Below, in pieces: positions 43,011 through 51,595 of a stretch of 64,000 bases of DNA. Source of the stretch: Lancefieldella parvula_C (GTDB taxonomy: Bacteria; Actinomycetota; Coriobacteriia; Coriobacteriales; Atopobiaceae). Where the stretch lies: contig NZ_JRND01000021.1 in NCBI RefSeq assembly GCF_000758945.1, positions 1 to 64,000 on the forward strand, written 5' to 3'. The notes beneath the pieces were generated by a model, which made no database searches, was not told where the DNA came from, and saw only the letters and a program-made list of their open reading frames with translations. How positions within the stretch are numbered: the first letter of the stretch is position 1; the number at the start of each line of letters is the position of its first letter. The position numbers and the translations under genes are program-made.

Positions 43011-44198
43011 ATGCAAAAGTTACAGAAGCGGTTTACTGCGGTTTTGAGTATGTTCATGGCTCTGGTGCTCTCGTTTATGTTGGTAGGGTGCAACGTTGCA
43101 CCTTCTCAGCAAGAGAACAAGCCCGCGGAGCAAACGCAGCAGAAAGAACTTACAACAGGGGCGCTTGCTGCTACGCATGAGACCAAGTTTGGTGGTGTTT
43201 ATCTGGATATTACCATCGAGGACTTTAATAAGATGGGCTTTGAGTTTGGCGATAGCGTGGATGTTACGTTTAGCAACGGCTACAAGCTTACCGATATTCC
43301 GTACTATAACGGCTACTATACTAAGACTGGTGAGGCTTTGATTAGCGGGTATCCCGGATATCCTCATATTGACGTATGCGTGAACAACGGAGACCCTCTG
43401 TGGGAAACCGCCGGTCTTAAAGAGGGCGATACCGGTACCGTAACTCTGCACGAGAAGCAAAAATACGCAACAGTTCAAAAGGCTCTTGGCGCAACATACA
43501 CTAAAAATCGTTCCGACTATGCAAGTGACGAGGTCTTTGCTAACTTCCGTGCTATGAGGGGCGGAAACATGGCAGAGAATGTGATGTATCGTTCGGCATC
43601 ACCTATTGATAACCAGAACAATCGTGCACCTTACGCTGCTGAGCTTGCTCAAAAATGTGGCGTTCAATACATTTTGGATCTTGCTGATAGCAATGAAGAG
43701 ATTGAGGGTTATTACCAGAAAGCCGATTACGATGTTTCTTGGCATAAGGGACTATATGAGGCCGGAAACGTTACTGCTTTGGACTTGAATGCAAATTATC
43801 GTAGTAAAAAGTATGCTGAGCGTCTGGTTGCAGGCTTGCGCGAGATGATTAAGCATGAGGGACCGTATCTTACTCACTGCACGGAAGGCAAGGATCGCAC
43901 GGGCTTTACTTGCGCTTTGCTTGAAGGTCTTTGTGGTGCATCGTATGAGGAAATGCGCGATGACTATATGGCCACTTATGACAATTATTACGGTATTAGC
44001 GAGAAGAACGACAAAGCTCGCTACGATGCTGTTGTAGAGGTTAAATTCAATGACATTGCTCTTTGTGTTGGTGGGCAGCCTCTGGGTGGCTCGCTTGACG
44101 GTTTAGATTACGCGGCTGGTGCTCGTAAGTATCTGACCGACGCTGGAATGACTGATGCCGAGGTTGATCAGCTCATTGCAAGACTGACAAAGAAGTAG
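43011..44198 (+). CDS. Lipoprotein tyrosine-phosphatase-like protein
   Basis: 395 residues. The N-terminus has a signal with lipobox LVGC (Cys about 27), so it is attached outside the membrane. Residues about 60-150 resemble a small beta domain related to the C-terminal part of SAM hydroxide adenosyltransferases (GGVYLDITIEDF, GFEFGDSVDVTF). The rest is a Y_phosphatase3 domain with HCTEGKDRTG (Cys-x5-Arg, near residue 295). It should remove phosphate from a surface or imported substrate. Codon use matches the core genome. Confidence 0.82.
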   Translation: MQKLQKRFTAVLSMFMALVLSFMLVGCNVAPSQQENKPAEQTQQKELTTGALAATHETKFGGVYLDITIEDFNKMGFEFGDSVDVTFSNGYKLTDIPYYNGYYTKTGEALISGYPGYPHIDVCVNNGDPLWETAGLKEGDTGTVTLHEKQKYATVQKALGATYTKNRSDYASDEVFANFRAMRGGNMAENVMYRSASPIDNQNNRAPYAAELAQKCGVQYILDLADSNEEIEGYYQKADYDVSWHKGLYEAGNVTALDLNANYRSKKYAERLVAGLREMIKHEGPYLTHCTEGKDRTGFTCALLEGLCGASYEEMRDDYMATYDNYYGISEKNDKARYDAVVEVKFNDIALCVGGQPLGGSLDGLDYAAGARKYLTDAGMTDAEVDQLIARLTKK

Positions 44199-44237
44199 TG
44201 GTTGTGGCTGCAACTGCAAAGAACTGACAGGTTAGTC

Positions 44238-44274
44238 ACCTGGCGAGAGGAGCGATCTTCTCGCCAGGTTTTTA
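44238..44274 (+). terminator. Terminator before the PTS operon, duplicated at 49646
   Basis: ACCTGGCGAGA (44238-44248) pairs perfectly with TCTCGCCAGGT (44259-44269), then TTTTT. The loop GGAGCGATCT and the following AATAACAAATTTAA recur at 49646-49695. The 3' arm holds TTCTCGCCA. Confidence 0.9.
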
Positions 44275-44386
44275 ATAACAAATTTAAATAATGTTATGTG
44301 AAGTTGATTTCCTTTTACCGTTGGCGGAATTGGAAATGGAAACGTCAGAGCCCCTTTTTATAATTTGTTAAAAAGGAGGGTGCGTC

Positions 44387-46312
44387 ATGGATGACAAACT
44401 TGTTCGTCTCATAACGTGCTTGGCAAAACAGGAAGATGTTTCTACATCAACGCTGTCTGAGTCCTTATGCGTCTCCGAGCGCACCGTGCGTGCATATATC
44501 AAGCGTGCAAAAGAATTACTCTCAGGTATTGCTGAAATTACAACAATAAAGGGTCAGGGTTATCATCTTGAAGTTCTTAATCCTGAGCTCTTGGATTGCT
44601 GGCTTAATAAAGAAGATCAGTTACCTCAGACTTCTAATGAGCGTGTGGCATATATATTGGACGATCTGCTTAATCGAAGCGATTGGGTTACGGTAGACGA
44701 GTTATCAGAGATTCTTTACGTTTCTCGTAAGACTATCTCGGCTGATTTAAAACAAGCTGAAGAGTTTCTCGCCAGATTTGACCTGCGCATCATGCGTAAA
44801 TCGCATTATGGAATTCAGATTGGAGGCACTGAATTTAATAAGCGACTCTGCCTGGCAAGTCTGGTAACAAGCGAAGCATATTCGGGCAGCTGTCACGCCA
44901 CGGTAGAAAATAATGAACTTATTGCTGATGTAACAAAGCTGGTTGTCGAATGCATTGAATATCATGGCGTTAGCTTAAATGATTTTGCTATTAGAAATCT
45001 TGTTATCCATATTGTTGTAGCAATTAATCGTATAAAAAAGCAACGCTATATTGTTGGTCAAGAAGACTCGCTTAAGAGGATTCAGTGTTCGTATGAATAC
45101 ACCGTGGGGCAAAAGCTGGTAAATCGCTTGTCGTCTGAGTTTGATGTTGAGTTTCCTCAGACAGAAGTTGCCTATATTGCAATTCATTTGGCATCTAAGA
45201 AGATGTTTAAAGATATCTCTGAGTCTCCAAATCTAGTAATTACCGATGACGTATTTGCAGTTACGCGTCAGATGATTGATCTGGTATGGAGTAGTTTCAG
45301 ATTTGATTTTAGGAATGATCTTGAACTACATATGAGTTTAGCCAGACACATTGTGCCACTTTCCGTTCGATTGCACTATAACCTGCAGATAGAAAATCCA
45401 CTGCTTACTGACATCCAGTATCGAATGCCTTTGGCATACTTGATGGCCATGGAGTCGTCAACAATCTTGGCCAAAGAGTACGAAGCAACTCTCAGTGAGC
45501 ATGAAGTAGCTTATCTGGCCCTGGCATTTGCATTGGCTTTGGAGCGTAAACGTACTGAACTGCCAAAAAAGAATGTACTTTGTGTATGCGCAACAGGTCT
45601 AGGTACTTCAAAGATTTTGGGAATTCGTATCAAAGAGGAATTTGGACCTTATATCGGGTCAATTACTACGTGTAATTTGAGTCAGATTTCTCAGATTGAT
45701 TTTTCACATATTGATTACGTGTTCTCTACCGTTGAGATTGAATCTCCTTTGCCAGTTCCTGTGTGTTATTCGGGGTTCTTGCTCGATGACATTAATAAAG
45801 ACTTGTTAGTTAAAGACTTGCTTCGTCGAGATGAACAAGAGGAGTTTGCTAAACACTTTAGCGAGCATCTTTTCTTCTCACATCTTGCGTATAGAAGTAA
45901 GGAAGAAGTACTTAACTTTTTGGTCAATCAATTATGCAACAGTGAGAGATCAAATATCTCTGTTTCTGAAGATGAGTTCAGAGCTCTGGTTTTTGACCGC
46001 GAAACTTTAGCAATGACTGCTTTTGGAAACTTAGTTGCACTTCCGCATCCTTCGCGCCCGGTATCTGAACGTACTTGTGTAGCAGTTGGTTTATTAGATA
46101 ACCCAATTGACTGGGACGGTCATGACGTAGCTGCTGTGTTTTTGATTTCAGTTTCTTGTTCAGAAGACGAGAAGACCCGTCTATTTAACAAGAACATGGC
46201 GTCCCTTCTTATGGATAAAGAGGCAATTTGTTCACTTGTAAAGCATCAAAGTTTTTCGAATTTTGTTGATCAGATTACATCGTCAGGTGATGGTTTGAGA
46301 AAGAGGGGATAG
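44387..46312 (+). CDS. PRD-containing transcriptional regulator with PTS IIB/IIA domains
   Basis: 641 residues, MtlR/LicR-type architecture. Two N-terminal DNA-binding helices (STLSESLCVSERTVRAYI at about 20-38 and VDELSEILYVSRKTISADL at about 103) come first. Two PRD domains follow with regulatory His residues (NLVIHIVVAI; HIVPLSVRLHYNL). Then comes a IIB-like domain (VLCVCATGLGTSKILG, Cys near 400) and a IIA type-2 domain (LVALPHPSRP). It senses phosphorylation by the PTS and activates the operon downstream. The next gene starts 2 bases after its stop. AAAGGAGG precedes the ATG. Confidence 0.9.
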   Translation: MDDKLVRLITCLAKQEDVSTSTLSESLCVSERTVRAYIKRAKELLSGIAEITTIKGQGYHLEVLNPELLDCWLNKEDQLPQTSNERVAYILDDLLNRSDWVTVDELSEILYVSRKTISADLKQAEEFLARFDLRIMRKSHYGIQIGGTEFNKRLCLASLVTSEAYSGSCHATVENNELIADVTKLVVECIEYHGVSLNDFAIRNLVIHIVVAINRIKKQRYIVGQEDSLKRIQCSYEYTVGQKLVNRLSSEFDVEFPQTEVAYIAIHLASKKMFKDISESPNLVITDDVFAVTRQMIDLVWSSFRFDFRNDLELHMSLARHIVPLSVRLHYNLQIENPLLTDIQYRMPLAYLMAMESSTILAKEYEATLSEHEVAYLALAFALALERKRTELPKKNVLCVCATGLGTSKILGIRIKEEFGPYIGSITTCNLSQISQIDFSHIDYVFSTVEIESPLPVPVCYSGFLLDDINKDLLVKDLLRRDEQEEFAKHFSEHLFFSHLAYRSKEEVLNFLVNQLCNSERSNISVSEDEFRALVFDRETLAMTAFGNLVALPHPSRPVSERTCVAVGLLDNPIDWDGHDVAAVFLISVSCSEDEKTRLFNKNMASLLMDKEAICSLVKHQSFSNFVDQITSSGDGLRKRG

Positions 46313-46314
46313 GA

Positions 46315-46647
46315 ATGGATGAAAGAGAGGTAGAGGCTATTGTCACCAACTTGGTTGTGCATGGTGGAGATGCAAAAAGCTATGCAATACAAGCAATCAA
46401 GTGCGCTCGTTTAGGAAAGTTTGACCAGGCAGATGAATTGTTGAAACAGAGTTCAGAATCGTTAAATCGAGCGCATGAGTTTCAGATGGAACGGATTCAG
46501 CAGGAAATTATTGGACAGGATAACAAGCCACTATCTTTGCTGATGGTCCACGGACAAGATCATTTGATGTGTGCTCTTACCACACACGATTTGGCAGTGC
46601 AAATTGTTGAGCTTTGTAAGCAAGTAACTACGAGCAGCGGTGAGTGA
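46315..46647 (+). CDS. PTS IIA component, lactose/cellobiose family
   Basis: A 110-residue helical IIA of the LacF/CelC/ChbA type. The active-site His is in LMVHGQDHLMCALTTH. The N-terminal VVHGGDAKSYAIQAIKCA helix is typical. It is coupled to the regulator gene upstream and 12 bases from IIB. It transfers phosphate from HPr to IIB. Confidence 0.92.
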   Translation: MDEREVEAIVTNLVVHGGDAKSYAIQAIKCARLGKFDQADELLKQSSESLNRAHEFQMERIQQEIIGQDNKPLSLLMVHGQDHLMCALTTHDLAVQIVELCKQVTTSSGE

Positions 46648-46659
46648 AAGGAAGTAGGT

Positions 46660-46983
46660 ATGAAAAAGATTGATTTGTTTTGTAGTGCAGGTATGTCCAC
46701 AAGTATGCTTGCAAACAAGATGCAAGAGGTTGCTGATGCCCATGGCATTCAAGTAAAAGTCGAGGCCTTTTCTTCTACCGCGATTGATTTCCAGGTAGAG
46801 CACGACACTCCCGATTGCATTTTACTGGGACCCCAGGTTCGTTTTAGCTTTGACGATGTAAACGCAAAATACGGAGCAAAAATTCCTGTTGGCGTTATTG
46901 AGTCAGCGGATTATGGCAACTTGAACGGCGAGCGTGTGCTTAAGATGGCCATTTCTTTGATTAAGCGTGGTTCTACTGCATAG
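46660..46983 (+). CDS. PTS IIB component, lactose/cellobiose family
   Basis: A 107-residue CelA/ChbB-like protein. The phosphocysteine sits in LFCSAGMSTSMLANKM (Cys 8), and the CILLGPQVRF segment is standard. It follows AAAGGAAG. Confidence 0.92.
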   Translation: MKKIDLFCSAGMSTSMLANKMQEVADAHGIQVKVEAFSSTAIDFQVEHDTPDCILLGPQVRFSFDDVNAKYGAKIPVGVIESADYGNLNGERVLKMAISLIKRGSTA

Positions 46984-47050
46984 GGTTTCTCGCTATACGT
47001 TTTATCTGTGATTTTATAAAAAATGGAGAGTTGTTAGTTTGGAGGGTTCT

Positions 47051-48424
47051 ATGAAAACGATGGATGTGTTTGAAAAGCGACTTATGCCGCTGGCCGAAAT
47101 GATTGGTAAAAATAAATACCTTTTGACCATGCGAGATTCGTTTGCAATGGTCATGCCAATCCTGATTATTGGCTCTATGTTTACTTTGCTTCGCAACTTC
47201 CCAATTCCTGCATGGATTGATTTTTTGAAGACTACGATGGTTCAGCCAGATAAATCGCTGTTTGCTCTGCTGGCTATTCCTTCCGCATGTACTGTTTCGC
47301 TCATGGCAATCTTCCTGGCCTTTAACATTGGCTATAACTTTGCCGAGCACATTGGTATTAAAGACCGTGCGTCAGCGGGTATTGTTTCTTTGGTAAGTTG
47401 GTTCATCCTTATGCCTCAGGTAACTGAGTTTTCACCTGAAGAAGGCGTAGAGCCATTCCTGGTAGACAGCATTCCTCTTGCATGGACGGGTGCAAAAGGC
47501 GTCTTCATTGCCATGATTGTGGGATTTTTTGCAGTAGGCGTGTTTGGCTACATCATTAAAAAAGACTGGACCATTAAGATGCCAGAGGGCGTTCCACCTA
47601 CTGTTGCCCGTGCATTCAGCGCTCTTATCCCTATGACCGTTGCATTTACCGCCGTATGGCTGGTTGGTATTGTCTTTATCATTTCCCCATGGGGCAATGC
47701 CTTTAGCTTTATTTATGCAATCCTTCAGGCTCCTCTAACTTCACTTGGTGGAACTGTTTGGGCATTGGCATTTAGTTATGTTTTGGCAAGTGGATTCTGG
47801 TTTATTGGTATTCATGGTTCCAGCGTTACTGGTTCAATTTACACACCAATTCTTACCGCACTTTCGCTGGAAAATCAGGCCGCATTTGCTGCTGGTGCAG
47901 CTCTTCCTAACATTGTTAACCGTGAGTTCGAGACCTTCTTTGCAACCTTTGGCGGCGGTGGCTCGACGCTCTCTCTGCTGATTGCAATGCTTCTATTCTG
48001 CAATTCCAAGCGTATTAAGGATTTGGCAAAGATTTCTGTTGCTCCTGGTATCTTTGGTATCAACGAGCCTATTATCTTTGGTCTTCCTATTGTTCTTAAC
48101 CCTGTTATGTTGATCCCCTTTATTCTTACTCCAGTGGTCAACATCATCATTGCGTACTTCATCATGGATCTTGGTTTAGTACCTCTGTGCAATGGCGTCA
48201 TGCTTCCTTGGACTACTCCTCCTCTGGTTTCTGGTTTCCTGCTGAGTGGTTGGCAGGGCGCTATCCTGCAGCTCTTCTTGATTATTCTGGGAATCTTTAT
48301 TTATCTTCCTTTCATCAAGACATTGGATAAGGAATACCTGAAGGAAGAAGCTGCAGCTTCCGAGGAATCTTCTACTGAGCTGGAAGACTTTGACTCTATC
48401 GATCTTGATTCTGTCGTGCTGTAA
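47051..48424 (+). CDS. PTS IIC component, lactose/cellobiose family (1)
   Basis: A 457-residue permease with about ten membrane helices. NKYLLTMRDSFAMVMPILII, IPSACTVSLMAIFL and GIFGINEPIIFGLPIVLNP (the substrate-loop region) are family marks. It likely carries a beta-linked disaccharide or an amino-sugar disaccharide. It lies with its IIA and IIB and is followed by a MupG-type phosphoglycosidase. ATG at 47051 follows GGAGGG. A related gene lies at 49835. Confidence 0.92.
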   Translation: MKTMDVFEKRLMPLAEMIGKNKYLLTMRDSFAMVMPILIIGSMFTLLRNFPIPAWIDFLKTTMVQPDKSLFALLAIPSACTVSLMAIFLAFNIGYNFAEHIGIKDRASAGIVSLVSWFILMPQVTEFSPEEGVEPFLVDSIPLAWTGAKGVFIAMIVGFFAVGVFGYIIKKDWTIKMPEGVPPTVARAFSALIPMTVAFTAVWLVGIVFIISPWGNAFSFIYAILQAPLTSLGGTVWALAFSYVLASGFWFIGIHGSSVTGSIYTPILTALSLENQAAFAAGAALPNIVNREFETFFATFGGGGSTLSLLIAMLLFCNSKRIKDLAKISVAPGIFGINEPIIFGLPIVLNPVMLIPFILTPVVNIIIAYFIMDLGLVPLCNGVMLPWTTPPLVSGFLLSGWQGAILQLFLIILGIFIYLPFIKTLDKEYLKEEAAASEESSTELEDFDSIDLDSVVL

Positions 48425-48506
48425 AACTTTTGTATTTGAGCTGTGCCTGGTGCAACGCCTAAACGCTGTGCCAGGTATCAGTCTGTATGCTTGATTGGAG
48501 GAAGTG

Positions 48507-49598
48507 ATGCATAGGCTTGGAATTTCTCTTTATCCAGAGCACTCAACACCTGAAGCCGATGATGCCTACATGGCATTAGCAAGTAACTATGGTTTCTCGC
48601 GCATTTTCACATGCTTACTTTCTGTGGATAAGTCACCAGAAGAGACAGTAGCTGAGTTTTCACAGTTTATGGACCGCGCTCATGGGTATGGGTTTACTGT
48701 TGCAGTGGATACCAACCCGCGCGTATTTCAGCACTTAGGGGCAACGGCAACTGATATTTCTGTTTTTGCCAAGATGGGCGTTGATATTATTCGTCTTGAT
48801 GGGCATTTGGGAGATCGTCAGGACATTGCTCTGACAAGAAATCCTTACGGCATTGCCGTTGAGTTCAACGCCAGTCAGATGCTGTCGCTTGATCTACTTA
48901 TTGAGCGCGGTGCATATCGTCGCAATATGTGTGTTTGTCACAATTTTTATCCACAGAGATTTTCTGGCTTGAGCGAGAAACGCTTTATTGAATTCTCCGA
49001 GCATTATTTTGGTATGGGTTTAACTCAGGCAGCATTTGTAACGAGTCAGCAGGATAACACGTTTGGTCCATGGCCGGTTTATGACGGTCTTCCTACCTGC
49101 GAAGATGATCGTACTCGTTCAATTGATTTGCAGGCAAGACACCTGTTGGCAACTGGCCTTATTGACGACATTATGATTGGCAATTGCTTTGCTTCTGAAG
49201 AGGAGCTTGCCACATTAGCCGCTGTTGATACTACTAAGGTAACGTTCAAGGTTGAATTTGATTCTGGTGTAACTGAGGTCGAGAAGAACGTTTTGTATCA
49301 GTTCAACCACGTAACGCGTGGTGATGCATCTGAGTATTACCTGCGTTCTTCAGTACCTAGGATGTTTGAGTATTCCACTTCGATTCCTGCTCGCGAGCGC
49401 ACAGATTGTCATATTAAACGCGGAGACGTATTAGTAGTGAATGACAACCTGTCTCATTACCTGGGAGAAGTTGAAGTTGCTCTAAGAGATTTTGAGGACG
49501 ACGGAACTCGTAATGTTGTAGGACGTATCCCAGAAGACGAGCTTTTCTTGTTGGATTATGTGAAACCTGAATTCCCGTTTGGATTTGTTAAAGACTAG
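48507..49598 (+). CDS. MupG-family 6-phospho-N-acetylmuramidase (DUF871)
   Basis: A 363-residue TIM-barrel enzyme of the MupG/DUF871 family. It starts HRLGISLYPEHS and has FTCLLSV, VDTNPRVF, GVDIIRLDGH and VEFNASQ, CHNFYPQRF and TFKVEFD, with a C-terminal cyclophilin-like domain ending in YVKPEFPFG. Known MupG splits MurNAc-6P-GlcNAc inside the cell. Next to a disaccharide-type PTS it likely recycles peptidoglycan fragments. ATG at 48507 follows TTGGAGG. Confidence 0.85.
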   Translation: MHRLGISLYPEHSTPEADDAYMALASNYGFSRIFTCLLSVDKSPEETVAEFSQFMDRAHGYGFTVAVDTNPRVFQHLGATATDISVFAKMGVDIIRLDGHLGDRQDIALTRNPYGIAVEFNASQMLSLDLLIERGAYRRNMCVCHNFYPQRFSGLSEKRFIEFSEHYFGMGLTQAAFVTSQQDNTFGPWPVYDGLPTCEDDRTRSIDLQARHLLATGLIDDIMIGNCFASEEELATLAAVDTTKVTFKVEFDSGVTEVEKNVLYQFNHVTRGDASEYYLRSSVPRMFEYSTSIPARERTDCHIKRGDVLVVNDNLSHYLGEVEVALRDFEDDGTRNVVGRIPEDELFLLDYVKPEFPFGFVKD

Positions 49599-49645
49599 CG
49601 GGGTTGTTTGGTTGTAACGTCCATGCTGAAATGGAAAATTAGTCG

Positions 49646-49681
49646 CCTGGCGAGAGGAGCGATCTTCTCGCCAGGTTTTTT
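49646..49681 (+). terminator. Terminator after mupG, copy of 44238
   Basis: CCTGGCGAGA (49646-49655) pairs with TCTCGCCAGG (49666-49675), then six T. With flanks (TTAGTC before, AATAACAAATTTAA after) it matches the terminator at 44238 over about 55 bases in the same orientation. Confidence 0.9.
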
Positions 49682-49834
49682 AATAACAAATTTAAGGTAT
49701 TTGGAATGGGTTTGGTGTTGTTTGCAGGTGAATTTTATGTGAATGACCCTGTGCTAGACGGCTATCGTTGCATTTGTTATAAGATTCTCATTTCTGAATT
49801 TTGTAGGGATTTACGTGCTGTTTTTGGGGACTGT

Positions 49835-51160
49835 ATGAATGTAGCGCAAGGCCTAGAGAAGAAGCTTATGCCAATGGCGGAGTTGGTGAGTAAGAATAAA
49901 TATCTTCTTACTATGCGCGACTCTTTTGCCATGCTCATGCCAATCCTTATTATCGGATCAATGTTTACGCTGGTAGGCAATCTGCCAATTCCTGCGTGGG
50001 TTGATTTCTTGAAGTCCACTACGATTCAGGGCAAGTCGCTTTTCTCGCTGTTGGCCATTCCTTCTGCCTGCACTGTTTCGCTCATGGCAATATTTTTGTC
50101 GTTCGAGATTGGCTACAACTTTGCTGATCAACTTGGTTTAGAGGATCGAGTTTCTGCTGGTATGGTTTCGCTCGTCAGCTGGTTTATTTTGATGCCTCAG
50201 GTGACTGAGTTTTTGCCCCAGGGAGCTTCTCAGCCATTTTTGGTGGAGAGCATTCCTCTTGCGTGGACCGGCGCGAGGGGTGTGTTTGTAGCGATTATCG
50301 TGGGCTTTTTGTCGGTGTCCATTTTTGGATTTGCTATCAAGAAGAACTGGGTCATTAGGATGCCGGAGGGCGTTCCTACGTCTGTTTCGCTTGCGTTTAG
50401 TGCTCTGGTTCCGATGGCTCTCACGTTTGCCGCAGTGTGGGCGAGTAGCGTTTTGTTTGCACTTACCCCTTGGGGAGATGCGTTTAACTGCATTTATTCG
50501 ATGTTGCAGATTCCACTGACCATGCTTGGCGGAACCGTGTGGGCCTTGGCGATTGCTTACATCATTCAGGGCATTTTCTGGTTCTTTGGCATCAATGGGT
50601 CAAACATTACTAGCCCCATTTTTACTCCAATTTTGACTGCACTTACGCTGGAAAACCAGGCCGCCTTTGCCGCCGGCACTGCGCTACCCAACATTATCAA
50701 TCGAGAGTTTGATGCGTTCTTTGCGCTGTTTGGTGGCGGAGGATCAACCCTTTCGCTGTTGATCGTGATATTTTTGTTCTGCAATTCTCGCCGTGCAAAA
50801 GACATTGCAAAGATCTCCATTGTGCCTGGTATTTTTGGTATCAATGAGCCGGTTATGTATGGACTGCCGATAGTTTTGAATCCCATCATGGCAATTCCTC
50901 TGATTTTTACGCCGGTTGTTAACGTTTTAATTGCGTGGTCCGCAATGAGCGCCGGCTTGGTGCCTCTGTGCAACGGTATTATGCTGCCTGGAAGTACCCC
51001 TCCATTGGTCTCGGGATTTCTTCTGTGCGGATGGCAGGGTGCTTTACTTCAGCTCGTATTGATTTTGCTTGATATGGCAATCTACCTGCCGTTTATTAAG
51101 GCTCTGGATATGCAGTTTCTCAAGGAGGAAAAGGGAGCTGAGACAGAGCACGCAGTCTAG
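49835..51160 (+). CDS. PTS IIC component, lactose/cellobiose family (2)
   Basis: A 441-residue paralogue of the IIC at 47051; almost every segment aligns (LEKKLMPMAELVSKNKYLLT, IPSACTVSLMAIFL, GINEPVMYGLPIVLNPIM). It has no own IIA/IIB, so it must use those of the operon upstream. ATG at 49835 is behind TTGGGGA; the in-frame extension to 49706 has no ribosome site. It lies behind the duplicated terminator, suggesting it came from a tandem duplication of the PTS region. Confidence 0.88.
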   Translation: MNVAQGLEKKLMPMAELVSKNKYLLTMRDSFAMLMPILIIGSMFTLVGNLPIPAWVDFLKSTTIQGKSLFSLLAIPSACTVSLMAIFLSFEIGYNFADQLGLEDRVSAGMVSLVSWFILMPQVTEFLPQGASQPFLVESIPLAWTGARGVFVAIIVGFLSVSIFGFAIKKNWVIRMPEGVPTSVSLAFSALVPMALTFAAVWASSVLFALTPWGDAFNCIYSMLQIPLTMLGGTVWALAIAYIIQGIFWFFGINGSNITSPIFTPILTALTLENQAAFAAGTALPNIINREFDAFFALFGGGGSTLSLLIVIFLFCNSRRAKDIAKISIVPGIFGINEPVMYGLPIVLNPIMAIPLIFTPVVNVLIAWSAMSAGLVPLCNGIMLPGSTPPLVSGFLLCGWQGALLQLVLILLDMAIYLPFIKALDMQFLKEEKGAETEHAV

Positions 51161-51186
51161 GTGCTGCGGAGACATAGTGTGCGTTG

Positions 51187-51216
51187 AAGGCAGCTCTGGG
51201 TGAGCTGCCTTTTTTC
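51187..51216 (+). terminator. Terminator after the second IIC
   Basis: AAGGCAGCTC (51187-51196) pairs with GAGCTGCCTT (51202-51211), then TTTTT. Confidence 0.88.
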
Positions 51217-51239
51217 TGTTTTTCAATGTTATGAAAATG

Positions 51240-51281
51240 GCCCACCGCATTTCAGGACGCATTGCGTAGCCTTGGGTGGGC
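51240..51281. other. Hairpin in the spacer upstream of the tRNA-modification gene
   Basis: GCCCACC (51240-51246) pairs with GGTGGGC (51275-51281), with a possible ATTGC/GCAAT stem further on (51315 region). The 435-base spacer 51161-51595 has no gene that I can support. A TATAGT at about 51529 may be the -10 of the next gene; its -35 is weak. Confidence 0.35.
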
Positions 51282-51595
51282 GCTGATGGATTAACTATAA
51301 ACCAAATAGCAAGATTGCCTAGAGCAATAGGGTGGAAACCGTAAATTCTCTATAGCAATCATTTTTATTCACTTTCGCAGTTTACGTGTAGAGTATGGGC
51401 TTCAAAGTGTTTATCGCCAGCCAAGGTTTTGATTAGGTACTGATGTATATACGCGCCGGTAGATAAGTCGGTGCATAAAAGTTTTGCGGGGTTGGGACTT
51501 GCGCTGTTTGCGGGCGTGGCTTGGCGTATAGTTATAGAGTTACAAGAAGAAATATTGGCGTGATACAAGGCGTTTTTACGCCGAGAAGAGTGTTT

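Noticed and set aside
51161..51595. Riboswitch or small RNA before the TsaB-RimI-TsaD gene
   Set aside because: Hairpins exist but no known riboswitch core could be matched; kept only as an unassigned hairpin.
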